DNA of 64,000 bases from Sulfurirhabdus sp043759595 (GCA_043759595.1 JAYVLG010000045.1:24055-88054), one strand, 5' to 3'; positions 25,845 to 35,421 are shown, counted from the stretch's first letter. Made by a program: numbers and translations. The notes: a model not told the origin generated them from the letters alone.

Positions 25845-28334
25845 ATGAAAAAAACTACAAAAACCACCTCTTTCAGCTCCCAACCTCTTGGACTTGATGC
25901 CAGTGCCATCAAGCAATCCCTCGCCAACCGCCTTACATTTACTGTCGGAAAAGACCCTCTCACTGCGACTGATCGAGACTGGTTTAATGCGCTCTCCTAC
26001 ACAGTCCGCGATCGGCTTATTGAACGCTGGATGGAAACGATGCGCAGTTACTACCAAGAAGACTCTAAACGCGTCTATTACTTTTCCCTTGAGTTCCTGA
26101 TTGGCAGAGTACTCATAAACAGTTTGAATAATGTTGGTTTTTACGATGAGTGCGTGAAATCTCTTGAAGAATTTGGCCTTGATATTGAAGATTTACGTGA
26201 ACTTGAACCCGATGCAGCGCTTGGCAATGGCGGCCTGGGCAGGCTTGCAGCTTGTTTCCTTGATTCCATGGCCAGCATTGGCATTCCCGGTTATGGTTGC
26301 GGCATTCGTTACGAATATGGCATGTTTCACCAGCGCATTGAAGATGGAAGACAGGTTGAGCACCCTGATAACTGGTTACGGTATGGAAACTCATGGGAGT
26401 TCCCACGGCCTGAAGTGCTTTTCCCTGTTAGCTTTTATGGCCATGTTGTTGACTATAAAGACAGCAAAGGCAACACTCTGCATCATTGGGAAGATGCAGA
26501 AGAAGTAATGGCCATGGCCTACGACACCCCGGTGCCGGGTTATCGCAATGGCACGGTCAACAACATGAGGCTATGGTCAGCCAAGGCCTCCCGTGACTTC
26601 AACCTGAAGTATTTCAACGAAGGCAACTACATTAAAGCCGTCGAAGATAAAAACGATTCCGAGAACCTTTCCAAAGTCTTATACCCGGACGACAGCACCG
26701 AAATGGGGCGAGAACTGCGACTCAAGCAACAATATTTCTTTGTCAGCGCCTCATTGCAAGATATTATTTTCCGTTTCCACAAGCATCACAGCTCCTTTGA
26801 TACCTTGCCGGACAAAGTAGCCATCCAGCTCAATGACACTCATCCTTCCATTGCTGTTCCGGAATTGATGCGCTTGCTTCTGGATACTTATCACTTGCCC
26901 TGGAATAAAGCCTGGGACATTACTCAACGTACTTTTTCCTACACCAACCATACTCTGATGCCTGAAGCGCTGGAAACTTGGCCGCTATCAATGTTTGGCA
27001 CAATATTACCCCGTCATTTACAAATTATTTACGAAATAAATCACCACTTTCTGAAAGACGTCATGCACCGCCATCCTGGGGACTTTGATCTTCTGCGCCG
27101 TATTTCAATCATTGATGAAACTGGAGAAAAGCGGGTAAGGATGGCGCATCTTGCTTTTGTTGGCAGCCATAAAGTCAATGGCGTGGCGAGAATTCATACA
27201 GAATTAATGAAAACCACTATATTTGCCGATTTTCACCGGTTTTTTCCTGACCGGATTATCAACATGACCAATGGGGTCACTCCCCGGCTTTGGCTGCAAC
27301 AAGCCAACCCATTATTATCCCAGGTCATTAATTCACACATTGGAGACAAATGGGTCACTGACCTCACGGAACTTAAAAAATTGATTCCACTCGCAGATAA
27401 TGCAAAGTGCCGCAAACAGTTTCGTGAAGTAAAGCATGCCAACAAAGTCAGATTGGCCAGCCTGATAAAACAGCACATGGATATTGAGGTCAATCCGCAT
27501 TCTTTATTCGATGTGCAAATCAAGCGCATTCACGAATACAAGCGCCAACTGCTCAATGTATTGCACATCATCACGCGCTACAATCGCATCCGCCACAACC
27601 CTGATAGTGACCTGGTACCGCGCACTGTTATATTCGGAGGGAAAGCGGCGCCAGGATATGCCCTGGCCAAGCTCATTATCAAACTGATCAATGATGTTGC
27701 AGACATCATCAACAACGACCCTGCAGTACGCGGATTACTCAAAGTTGTGTTTATTCCCAATTACGATGTTTCCACCGCCCTGGACATTATTCCTGCCGCT
27801 GACCTTTCAGAACAAATATCCACTGCCGGCACTGAGGCATCAGGTACCAGCAACATGAAACTGGCACTCAATGGCGCACTCACCATCGGCACAATGGACG
27901 GAGCCAATGTTGAAATCTGTGAAGAAGTAGGAAAAGATAACATTTTTATTTTCGGCCTGAATACGGAGGAAGTTGCAGAGCGATATAGGCAAGGCTACCA
28001 ACCCTGGGATTATTATCATGGAAATCATGAATTAAAAGCAGTACTTGATATGATTGGTAACGGCTTTTTCTCACCAGAAGAGCCCCATCGCTTCCGGCCG
28101 ATAATGGACAACCTTACTACCCATGGTGACCACTATTTACTGCTGGCTGACTATGGCGCTTATATTGCCTGCCAGGAAAATGTTGACGCGCTTTATCGCG
28201 ATACGGATGAATGGTCACGCAAAACAATCATCAACATTGCCAATATGGGGAAATTTTCCAGCGACCGCACCATACAGCAATATGCAGCAGAAATATGGGG
28301 GATTAAAACAGCAGGTCATCAAAAAGTTCCCTGA
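25845..28334 (+). CDS. glgP: Glycogen/starch/alpha-glucan phosphorylase (classical GT35)
   Basis: Phosphorolyses glycogen to glucose-1-phosphate. 829 residues, aligned end to end with classical bacterial GlgP/MalP. Conserved blocks: LEFLIGRVLINSLNNVG, ALGNGGLGRLAACFLDSMAS, the PLP Lys in EASGTSNMKLALNGALTIG and MDGANVEICEEVG. GGGGA lies upstream of the ATG. It is encoded apart from the main glycogen cluster, as a single gene with its own likely promoter, and differs in lineage from the DUF3417-type phosphorylase at 11311. Confidence 0.97.
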   Translation: MKKTTKTTSFSSQPLGLDASAIKQSLANRLTFTVGKDPLTATDRDWFNALSYTVRDRLIERWMETMRSYYQEDSKRVYYFSLEFLIGRVLINSLNNVGFYDECVKSLEEFGLDIEDLRELEPDAALGNGGLGRLAACFLDSMASIGIPGYGCGIRYEYGMFHQRIEDGRQVEHPDNWLRYGNSWEFPRPEVLFPVSFYGHVVDYKDSKGNTLHHWEDAEEVMAMAYDTPVPGYRNGTVNNMRLWSAKASRDFNLKYFNEGNYIKAVEDKNDSENLSKVLYPDDSTEMGRELRLKQQYFFVSASLQDIIFRFHKHHSSFDTLPDKVAIQLNDTHPSIAVPELMRLLLDTYHLPWNKAWDITQRTFSYTNHTLMPEALETWPLSMFGTILPRHLQIIYEINHHFLKDVMHRHPGDFDLLRRISIIDETGEKRVRMAHLAFVGSHKVNGVARIHTELMKTTIFADFHRFFPDRIINMTNGVTPRLWLQQANPLLSQVINSHIGDKWVTDLTELKKLIPLADNAKCRKQFREVKHANKVRLASLIKQHMDIEVNPHSLFDVQIKRIHEYKRQLLNVLHIITRYNRIRHNPDSDLVPRTVIFGGKAAPGYALAKLIIKLINDVADIINNDPAVRGLLKVVFIPNYDVSTALDIIPAADLSEQISTAGTEASGTSNMKLALNGALTIGTMDGANVEICEEVGKDNIFIFGLNTEEVAERYRQGYQPWDYYHGNHELKAVLDMIGNGFFSPEEPHRFRPIMDNLTTHGDHYLLLADYGAYIACQENVDALYRDTDEWSRKTIINIANMGKFSSDRTIQQYAAEIWGIKTAGHQKVP

Positions 28335-28427
28335 TTACCAATCATTCTCAGCCAATTAACGAGGATAGGTTTTCACAACATTAACAACACGTTGGAGTGT
28401 ACTAGGTGGTTTATGCAGCTTTGTACA

Positions 28428-28550
28428 TTAACCGCAGAGACGCAGGCGCAGAGTTGATGTGCCATAACATAATAAATTTGTGATGTTTTATTGCATGGGT
28501 GGCTGTTTGCTTTCACAAAGCATTGAATTTCTCAGCGCCTCTGCGGTTAA
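28428..28550. repeat. Intergenic inverted repeat (TTAACCGCAGAGACGC type)
   Basis: Arm 28428-28453 begins TTAACCGCAGAGACGCAGG and arm 28530-28550 is the near inverse, ending GCCTCTGCGGTTAA. They are separated by about 76 nt. This consensus is a very widespread intergenic element in environmental bacteria. Its function is unknown. It lies in the 340-nt gap between glgP and the convergent 555-residue gene; nothing else is seen in that gap. Confidence 0.7.
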
Positions 28551-28674
28551 AACCGAGTTTTCTGGGTTTGCAGAAATTCCAACATTGGTAAGAACTATCA
28601 ATGTAGTTGAGCTTTCTTGCTAATCCGGAAAATTATGTACACAGATTAGTTGCTGCTAACTGATAAACCCACTT

Positions 28675-30342
28675 TCAGCGATACAGGGACGAGCTTTTCT
28701 TGAGGTCTTCTTTTTTTACCTCAGAGAAAGCGACCCTATCCAATCGTTTGAAATTTTCTTCGCAAAAATCCAGACGCACCAATTGGGTTCCCTCGCTCGT
28801 TATAAGCTCATAGATTCTATGCAAATGGTAAGAATTCATCTCAACGAGCAAGGTATCAACACTTTCCGCCGGAGGTTCCGCTTTTAATAACAGCGCATCA
28901 ATATTTTGAGCTGCGGATGCCTGTTCTTTAGATTCCCAAACAGTCGAATCAGTAATAACCGGACGCAATCTGACTGCAACAGGATTGTGAGACAATACAG
29001 AAATACCCACGCGCGTTTCAGCTTTTTTACCTGCATCAATACGCCGAATGACACCGATTGCCCAAGGGGACTCGGAAAGTTTCACCGCCAACACGACCGC
29101 CCCCTGAACCCAGTCCTGCTTGAGAGAAGGAATGGTCAAACCATATCCTCTCTGACTGACATTTTCCACCACCCAGCTCTCAACCTGAATAGACGCATCA
29201 ATTGTTTTTTGCATCAGCTGATGGATATCACTTTCCGCATGCGCATTATTAAAAACATCTGAAAGGCTGTGCAATTTCTTATGAATATTCGCCAATCCGT
29301 GAATCACATCCAGATAAGAAAAAGCCTTCTTACGTTGCGAATCACGCTTATTGTCATGAGCAAGCTCTTCTTGAGACTTTGACTTGGCTTTGCCCCAAGC
29401 CTGTGAAAGATGCAAAAGCACCTCTAAAAGATCTTCCCGCTCAAATTCCCTAAAGCGCTGAATATCAAATCCTTTTTGAATAGCACCAGACTCGAACTGT
29501 TTCAACGCAATCACCATAGAACTGACTACTTTTCCGGGACCAAAGCAGCGGGTCATAAAATGCGATTGCGTAATCTGGCTTAAACGGAGAGGCGGATTGC
29601 GCGAGGCAAAATCCATGTGAAAAACCGTACTGTCAGCCGGCAAATCCTCCCATACAAAAGAAGTCGCATAGTCTTCAATCAGCAATCTGGCAATCTCTAT
29701 CTGGGATTTAGTCAGCTGATCCGGTGCTGAAACTTCCATCATCAGGATCTTCAGCATCTCAACCAGAACACTTGTTTCTACTTTAGCGTAAGCATTCAGC
29801 GAAACAGCCAATCGACTAAAGCCATGCTGCTCAGACACATTATAGATCGCGTAAACTCTACCCCAGAAGTCTTCCGGGAGGGACTGATAACGCAAATGCA
29901 ACCAATGTACCTGCATCGACAGCGCGCGCATAGCCCTGACAGCTAACAAGGCTATTTCTGCTACACTAACGCCTTCGGCATCTTTTTGGTAATCAGCAAG
30001 ACAGCGGCATTCCGCAGCATTCACCGCCGATTCAAATTGTTTGCACGCAGTCCAAATGGTTTCATCGCGTGCTTTATTCATTCTAGGGGTTTTAATATAC
30101 TCAACCAGCAGTTTACGTACATGCTGTTGAGCTGACTGATCAAAACGTTCAGCCAGCAGAATGCGCTTTTTTAACTTGAAATTTTCTTTGTTTGCGAGCT
30201 GATTAAGCCAATGAGTTAGCTCTTGCAACGATTGGACAGGATCTGTAACTGGAAGGTAATCCAGAATTCGTGTAACTTCTTCCACATTGGCAAGCGGGCT
30301 TTCGTCTTTCTCACCAAAAAATTTCTTGAAATTAAACATCAT
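28675..30342 (-). CDS. Conserved protein of 555 residues, possible atypical PilZ-like C-terminus
   Basis: I do not recognise a named family with certainty. It is a soluble, mostly helical protein (residues 1-380) with a charged stretch near 330-350. At about 395-470 there is a beta-rich segment with NVSQRGYGL, WVQGAVVLAV, WAIGVIRRID and RVGISVLSHNPVAVRLR, a spacing like a PilZ barrel (D/NxSxxG, then GxxV and a WxIG strand), but the N-terminal RxxxR motif of c-di-GMP binders is not evident. Such proteins in betaproteobacteria are sometimes linked to c-di-GMP; here that is inference. ATG at 30342 or 30339. Confidence 0.7.
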   Translation of the reverse strand: MMFNFKKFFGEKDESPLANVEEVTRILDYLPVTDPVQSLQELTHWLNQLANKENFKLKKRILLAERFDQSAQQHVRKLLVEYIKTPRMNKARDETIWTACKQFESAVNAAECRCLADYQKDAEGVSVAEIALLAVRAMRALSMQVHWLHLRYQSLPEDFWGRVYAIYNVSEQHGFSRLAVSLNAYAKVETSVLVEMLKILMMEVSAPDQLTKSQIEIARLLIEDYATSFVWEDLPADSTVFHMDFASRNPPLRLSQITQSHFMTRCFGPGKVVSSMVIALKQFESGAIQKGFDIQRFREFEREDLLEVLLHLSQAWGKAKSKSQEELAHDNKRDSQRKKAFSYLDVIHGLANIHKKLHSLSDVFNNAHAESDIHQLMQKTIDASIQVESWVVENVSQRGYGLTIPSLKQDWVQGAVVLAVKLSESPWAIGVIRRIDAGKKAETRVGISVLSHNPVAVRLRPVITDSTVWESKEQASAAQNIDALLLKAEPPAESVDTLLVEMNSYHLHRIYELITSEGTQLVRLDFCEENFKRLDRVAFSEVKKEDLKKSSSLYR

Positions 30343-30528
30343 CCTCTAATCCGCACTATTGCTGTTATCTCCGCCACAATATATTGACGCTGTATAACGC
30401 TTATTAATATCTTGTTGATTATAACTTGAATATCCCCTAGAGGAAAAAGGGAATTGATACTTTACCAACCTGGCATGTGGTGACAGATGCTTCTCAAGAA
30501 GGAATACTTCAAAAATTGCTCTTCACAA

Positions 30529-30945
30529 TTAAATGTTCTGAGGACGCACCCGGACAATCACATCAATTCCCTCTGTCACCAAACCCTCTGGTAAATCAGG
30601 CAAACTTCCGATGGAAATGGCAGACACATCAATATCTGTTAACTCGCCGCTAACAACATTATAGATATGATGATGTTCCTGCGTGTTCGGGTCATAAAAC
30701 ACCTTGCTGGGATCAACAATCACCTCACGCACCAATTTCTTTTCAACAAACAAATTGAGCGTGTTATAGACCGTTGCTTTTGAAGTTTCACTATACCGGG
30801 TATTCACCAACGCCATAATCTGGTCAGCAGAGAGATGTTCTTGACGGGAAAAAAGCGCAAAGGCTATCTCAATCCGCTGATGAGTCGGATTAATACTGTG
30901 GCTACGCAAAAGCTCAGCCATGTTGTCGCGGGTATATTGCTGCAT
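30529..30945 (-). CDS. Fur-family transcriptional regulator (PerR/Irr-like)
   Basis: 138 residues with the Fur winged helix (LRSHSINPTHQRIEIAFALF, then KATVYNTLNLFVEKKLV) and a metal-site signature EHHHIYNVVSGELTDID. There is no cysteine anywhere in the protein, so the structural CxxC zinc sites of Fur and PerR are absent; Irr-type regulators also lack them. It may sense iron, haem or peroxide through its His/Asp site. No target site was identified. It stands alone between a hypothetical gene and thiO, all on the reverse strand with gaps over 100 nt. Confidence 0.92.
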   Translation of the reverse strand: MQQYTRDNMAELLRSHSINPTHQRIEIAFALFSRQEHLSADQIMALVNTRYSETSKATVYNTLNLFVEKKLVREVIVDPSKVFYDPNTQEHHHIYNVVSGELTDIDVSAISIGSLPDLPEGLVTEGIDVIVRVRPQNI

Positions 30946-31067
30946 ACTGAAAGATTGTAACGATAATAACAGTTTGATATTAATATATTACTTAGACAAT
31001 GTCTAATTTTTACAAAATAATTACATGTCCGCTAAATAAATCGTAAAAGCAAAGATATTCTTCCAGG

Positions 31068-32153
31068 CTACTCCTGTATCCCAGATGGCCAGCGGTAAGG
31101 TGAAACATCAAATGGCTGAGGCTCATCAAAAATCATGTTACTCAGTATCTTAGCGCTTCCCGGCGCCATAGTGACACCATAACGAAAATGACCACTATTC
31201 ACATACAGGTTTTCAATATCAGGATGCCGGGCAATGATCGGAATATTATCCGGTGAACCAGGCCGTAAACCAGCCCAGTGCTTGACAGGGTTCTCATTTT
31301 TTAAACGAGGGAAAATGCGTGCCGCTGCTTCATGAAGTTGCTTTGCCGCTTCTTCGGTAGTGGATTTATCAAAACCCACATCTTCGAGCGTACTACCTAC
31401 CAGAATGTGGCCATCCTTACGAGGGATCAAGTACACGCCACTTTGCAATACAATATGAGAAAGTGCGCCTGGTTCGAGCTTAAACAATAACATCTGACCG
31501 CGAATAGGCTTAATATTTAGCGCCCCGCTTTTTGTACCAAACAATTCCTTGCTCCAGGCCCCTCCAGCCACAATGTATTGACAAGCAGACACCCTCTCAC
31601 CCGCAACTTTCATTGCTAATACCCTATTCTGGTCATACTCAATTGCCGACACTTGCGAATACGGCCTGATCTCCACACCCAGCATTTCAAGGCGACTTAC
31701 CAGCGCCTTGATCAAGAGTGGGTTTCGCACCTGATTCACTTTGGGCAACCATAAAGAATCCATATATTGCGTAAGTTCAGGCATCACTGATTGCGTTGCT
31801 ACCCGGGAAGCATCCCAGTCATTATCCTGGCACCAATCTTGCGCCTTTTCAGCATCAAATGGTGGCAATACCAGCATACCACTCTCAGAAAATTCCGGAT
31901 CCACACCCGTTGACACGAGCAAGCCAGAGACCCATTCTAAATAAAGAGAAGTACTCCATTGTGCAAGCCGGGTCACGGGCGGCAAATAATCCCACGGCAA
32001 CAAGGGAGACAAAATGCCTCCACCTGCCCATGATGACTCACTGCCCATCAACCCACGATCCAGTATTGTTACGCGCGCCCCTTGCAAAGCCAGCTCGAGC
32101 GCAGTCGCACAACCAACAACCCCACCACCAACAATTATGAAATCCGATTTCAA
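31068..32153 (-). CDS. thiO: Glycine oxidase ThiO (FAD-dependent)
   Basis: Oxidises glycine to iminoglycine, which supplies the thiazole of thiamine. The N-terminal FAD fold FIIVGGGVVGCATALELALQ is followed by GLMGSESSWAGGGILSPL. The C-terminal AGLRPGSPDNIPII and VNSGHFRYGVTMAPGSA are ThiO signatures. I prefer the TTG at 32153, with AGGAAGG 5 nt upstream; a GTG at 32159 sits too close to that site. No thiG or thiS is adjacent, so the rest of the pathway must be elsewhere. Divergent from the pilin operon. Confidence 0.92.
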   Translation of the reverse strand: MKSDFIIVGGGVVGCATALELALQGARVTILDRGLMGSESSWAGGGILSPLLPWDYLPPVTRLAQWSTSLYLEWVSGLLVSTGVDPEFSESGMLVLPPFDAEKAQDWCQDNDWDASRVATQSVMPELTQYMDSLWLPKVNQVRNPLLIKALVSRLEMLGVEIRPYSQVSAIEYDQNRVLAMKVAGERVSACQYIVAGGAWSKELFGTKSGALNIKPIRGQMLLFKLEPGALSHIVLQSGVYLIPRKDGHILVGSTLEDVGFDKSTTEEAAKQLHEAAARIFPRLKNENPVKHWAGLRPGSPDNIPIIARHPDIENLYVNSGHFRYGVTMAPGSAKILSNMIFDEPQPFDVSPYRWPSGIQE

Positions 32154-32275
32154 AAACACCTTCCTGATAAGCCTCTACCACTCATTCTAACAAATTGACC
32201 GCCCATCGGATGCAGTTCGCTTAATTTAAACATATTCTCTAATATGAGAACCATGGAAAAGGAGCGGACACCAAG

Positions 32276-32740
32276 ATGATCACAAACAGCAAACACAGCG
32301 CAGATTTTCGCAAACATCCTGCTGGATTTACTTTAATTGAATTGATGATCGTCGTTGCTATTATTGGCATTGTTACTGCCATTGCTCTGCCAAGCTACCG
32401 GGACTATGTAACGCGGGGAAAGCTTAATGATGCTTTTTCAACACTATCGGATACCCGCATAAAACTTGAACAGTTTTATCAGGATAACCGTACTTATGCG
32501 GGGGCTTGCGCTACTGGCACAAATGTTCCTTTACCTTCCAGCGATAATTTTACTTATACCTGTCCAACGCTTAGTAGTACAGCATTTATTGTGCAAGCTG
32601 ATGGCATCTCCGCCAAGGGTACTGGCGGTTTTCGATATACCATTGACCAAACTAATAGCAAGGCAACAACGACAGTAGCTAGTGGATGGTCTGGCAGTGG
32701 TTCTACCTGCTGGGTAAGAACAAGGGGTGGGGCGTGTTAA
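32276..32740 (+). CDS. pilE: Type IV pilin-like protein, PilE group
   Basis: 154 residues with a class III prepilin leader cut before Phe in GFTLIELMIVVAIIGIVTAI and the conserved Glu5. The C-terminal domain has four Cys residues (ACATG, TCPT, TCWVRTRGGAC) that can form a disulfide-bonded loop. In the order pilE-fimT-pilV-pilW-pilX-pilY1 this is a minor pilin of the priming complex rather than the main pilus subunit. AAGGAG precedes the ATG by about 11 nt. First gene of the operon. Confidence 0.92.
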   Translation: MITNSKHSADFRKHPAGFTLIELMIVVAIIGIVTAIALPSYRDYVTRGKLNDAFSTLSDTRIKLEQFYQDNRTYAGACATGTNVPLPSSDNFTYTCPTLSSTAFIVQADGISAKGTGGFRYTIDQTNSKATTTVASGWSGSGSTCWVRTRGGAC

Positions 32741-33255
32741 ACCTGAGAAAAACCCTGCAGAAGGGCGTAACGTTAATTGAATTAATGATTGGCATATCCA
32801 TTATGGCTATTCTGCTGGCAGCAGGTTTGCCTAGTTTTCAAACATGGGTTCAAAACACGCAAATACGCACTAGCACAGAATCGGTTCAAAATGGACTGCA
32901 GCTAGCACGTGCCGAAGCCGTGAGACGCAACGAGCAGGTTAGCTTTATATTAGGAACGGGCACCAGTTGGACAGTACAAACTGTTTCAACTGGTACAGTG
33001 CTTCAAAGCGGTTTAAGCAGCGAAGGCTCAGTTAATGTAACGCCCACGGTAACCCCCACGGGTGCAACAACAGCCACTTTTGACCCACTTGGCCGCCTTA
33101 CCAACCCGTCTACAGCGCCGACGCAAATTGAAATGAAAATTCCCTCTATGCCAACTAATGTGGGTAGACCCCTACGCATAATCATATCTTCGTATGGTCT
33201 GGTTAGAACTTGCGACCCTTACTTTACCGCCGCTGGCGACCCAAGGAAATGTTGA
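32734..33255 (+). CDS. fimT: Minor pilin FimT/GspH-like
   Basis: 173 residues. Prepilin site: KGVTLIELMIGISIMAILLA. The following NTQIRTSTESVQNGLQLARA EAVRR region is the GspH/FimT signature. I choose GTG at 32734, which overlaps the pilE stop (GTGTTAA) and has AAGGGGTGGGG just upstream; a longer frame from 32686 lies wholly within pilE. FimT-like minor pilins bind DNA in natural transformation in some species, but its role here is unproven. Confidence 0.9.
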   Translation: MLNLRKTLQKGVTLIELMIGISIMAILLAAGLPSFQTWVQNTQIRTSTESVQNGLQLARAEAVRRNEQVSFILGTGTSWTVQTVSTGTVLQSGLSSEGSVNVTPTVTPTGATTATFDPLGRLTNPSTAPTQIEMKIPSMPTNVGRPLRIIISSYGLVRTCDPYFTAAGDPRKC

Positions 33256-33256
33256 A

Positions 33257-33739
33257 ATGGCAACAACACTCACTTCGCTAAAACAACAGCGCGGATCGGC
33301 GATGCTTGAAGCGTTAATTGCCGTTTTGATTTTTTCTATGGGAATCATCGCGCTTATGGGGCTTCAGGCAGCCTCTATCAAGAACAGTATTGATGCAAAA
33401 TACCGGGCTGATGCAGCCTACTTCACCAACCAAATTATTTCCCGAATGTGGGTAGACCGAACCAATATTGATTCATACGCTCACAATTCCGGCGGGACAA
33501 CAGCCTGCGCGCCCACTGGTGCTGCCTCTACTAACACCAATGTCGTAGCCTGGTTAAATACTTTTACTACTGCAACAAGTGACGCCTATTTGCCTGGCGC
33601 AACCAGTGCAATCCAGCAAATTTTTGTTACCACCCTTTTTGGCAACACAAAACAAGTCAAAGTGACGGTTTGCTGGAAAGGACCACGAGAAACCTATTAC
33701 CACAACTTTGTAGCAACCGCACAAATAATCATGCCATAA
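33257..33739 (+). CDS. pilV: Minor pilin PilV
   Basis: 160 residues. The leader ends RGSAMLEALIAVLIFSMG, the PilV/GspI type of prepilin sequence with Glu5 kept. I choose ATG at 33257, 1 nt after the fimT stop with AAGGA upstream; the earlier in-frame ATG at 33194 is inside fimT. Part of the initiation/tip complex with PilW, PilX and PilY1. The C-terminal half has two Cys that may pair. Confidence 0.9.
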   Translation: MATTLTSLKQQRGSAMLEALIAVLIFSMGIIALMGLQAASIKNSIDAKYRADAAYFTNQIISRMWVDRTNIDSYAHNSGGTTACAPTGAASTNTNVVAWLNTFTTATSDAYLPGATSAIQQIFVTTLFGNTKQVKVTVCWKGPRETYYHNFVATAQIIMP

Positions 33740-33751
33740 ACTGGAGCTCAC

Positions 33752-34831
33752 ATGTTTTACGCAAATTTACAAAATAGAAATCACGTAAATGGCTTCAGCT
33801 TGATCGAAGTAATGGTCGGCATGACATTAGGCTTGTTGACGGTAATTATCATCATGCAGGTATTTTCTGTATTTGAAAACCAAAAACGCACCACTACCGC
33901 CGGCTCAGATGCCCAAGCCAACGGCATGATGGCAATGGTACAGCTTGAGCAAGAGTTGAGAAGCGCCGGAAATGGATTATTAAATGCCGATATATTCAAC
34001 TGCAGCACCATTAACAGTTATTATGATTCTGGTGTAAGCGGCTCCACCCCTGTATCCCCAGCACCCGGCATGCCTACATCTTCAACTGGCATTGCCCCAG
34101 TCACCATCACTGACGGCGGCGCATCAGGTTCTGACACTATCACCATGAGAAAAGCATCAGAATTTTTGGGATCCATTCCTGCCACCATTACCAGCGCCAT
34201 GCCACAACCTTCTGCCGAATTAAATGTCAGCAGAACAGAAGGTTTCGCCATTGGGCAAAAAATCATTGTTATGTCAGGCAACAATTGCACTGTGATGGAG
34301 GTTTCCGCTATCCAGGGTTCCGCCTTCAAAGTTCAGCATAATCCTGCAAATAGTGGCCCTAGCTACAACCCTCCCGGTAGTTTTTATACCTCCGTCCCCG
34401 GAAATGCTTGGCCTACTTTTCCGCAAGGTTCACAAGTCCTTGATTTTGGTTCGATTGTGACAAACACATACTCAATAGATGCAGACCTCAACTTGCAATT
34501 GGCGGCTGGAACAGCCAGTGGCGTCCCCTTGGTAAAAGACATAGTTCGCATGAAAGCACTTTATGGCGTTTCTAGCGCGGCAGGTATTCAAGCGGTCAAT
34601 CAATGGGTAGACGCCACAACCTACGGTACTTTGGACACAGATAAAATTAAACGAATTAAAGCCATTCAAATCACTATCGTTGCACGCAGCGGGAAAAAAG
34701 AAGCAACAAATGTCACCACTACCGCGCCTGGGGGTGTGAGCGTGTCTTACCTTACAGACTGGCAGAAATACCGCTACCGCGTTTACACAACAATTATTCC
34801 ATTACGTAACGTTATCTGGGCTAACGTATGA
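33752..34831 (+). CDS. pilW: Minor pilin PilW
   Basis: 359 residues. The prepilin site NGFSLIEVMVGMTLGLLTV is followed by the long helix (AQANGMMAMVQLEQELRSAG) typical of PilW. The large C-terminal part is low in complexity (Ser, Thr, Gly, Pro) and beta-rich. It overlaps pilX by 4 nt (ATGA), which means tight translational coupling. Works with PilV, PilX and PilY1 in the pilus-priming tip. Confidence 0.92.
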   Translation: MFYANLQNRNHVNGFSLIEVMVGMTLGLLTVIIIMQVFSVFENQKRTTTAGSDAQANGMMAMVQLEQELRSAGNGLLNADIFNCSTINSYYDSGVSGSTPVSPAPGMPTSSTGIAPVTITDGGASGSDTITMRKASEFLGSIPATITSAMPQPSAELNVSRTEGFAIGQKIIVMSGNNCTVMEVSAIQGSAFKVQHNPANSGPSYNPPGSFYTSVPGNAWPTFPQGSQVLDFGSIVTNTYSIDADLNLQLAAGTASGVPLVKDIVRMKALYGVSSAAGIQAVNQWVDATTYGTLDTDKIKRIKAIQITIVARSGKKEATNVTTTAPGGVSVSYLTDWQKYRYRVYTTIIPLRNVIWANV

Positions 34832-35421
34832 AAACCATACACACTTTTTTTTATGCACCACATCATCCTCTGCAGTCTGAAAAAAAGCAGCGAGGTGCGG
34901 CTTTGTTTATCGCGCTGATTGCGCTGATCAGCATGACCATTGCAGGGATTGCCTTGGTACGATCTGTTGACACTTCCAACCTCATCTCTGGCAATCTTGC
35001 TTTCAGGCAGGCCGCACTACAAACCACTGACGTGGGTGTTGAAAATGCTGTTAATGCGCTTGCAACGATTGTCACCACGTCACTCGATGCAAAATCTCCA
35101 TCCGGATGTGCAACTGGTGCATGTAATTATTACCCAACCATGCAAACGACCGACACAAGGGGCATACCCACTAGTATAGTCTGGAGTTCAGTACCCGCAA
35201 CTACCATCAACTCAGATTATCAAGTGCGTTACGTTATAGACCGTTTATGCTGGGGTTCCTTACTTGCTGGAAAATGTTACTCTGCCACCCCAACAGGTGG
35301 AGGTAGCAAAAAAAGCAGTTCACCTTCATTCACTGGTTCAACAGCCGTTTACTACCGTATTACGGTACAGGTAAGTGGGCCACGCAATACCACAAGCATG
35401 ATACAAGCAATCGTCTCGTAG
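34828..35421 (+). CDS. pilX: Minor pilin PilX
   Basis: 197 residues. N-terminal leader KKQRGAALFIALIALISM lacks the Glu5 seen in ordinary pilins (GAALFIAL), as expected for PilX_N/GspK-like subunits. SGNLAFRQAALQTTDVGVEN is the PilX signature. Two Cys pairs are possible. It lies between pilW (4-nt overlap) and pilY1 (62-nt gap). Confidence 0.92.
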   Translation: MKTIHTFFYAPHHPLQSEKKQRGAALFIALIALISMTIAGIALVRSVDTSNLISGNLAFRQAALQTTDVGVENAVNALATIVTTSLDAKSPSGCATGACNYYPTMQTTDTRGIPTSIVWSSVPATTINSDYQVRYVIDRLCWGSLLAGKCYSATPTGGGSKKSSSPSFTGSTAVYYRITVQVSGPRNTTSMIQAIVS

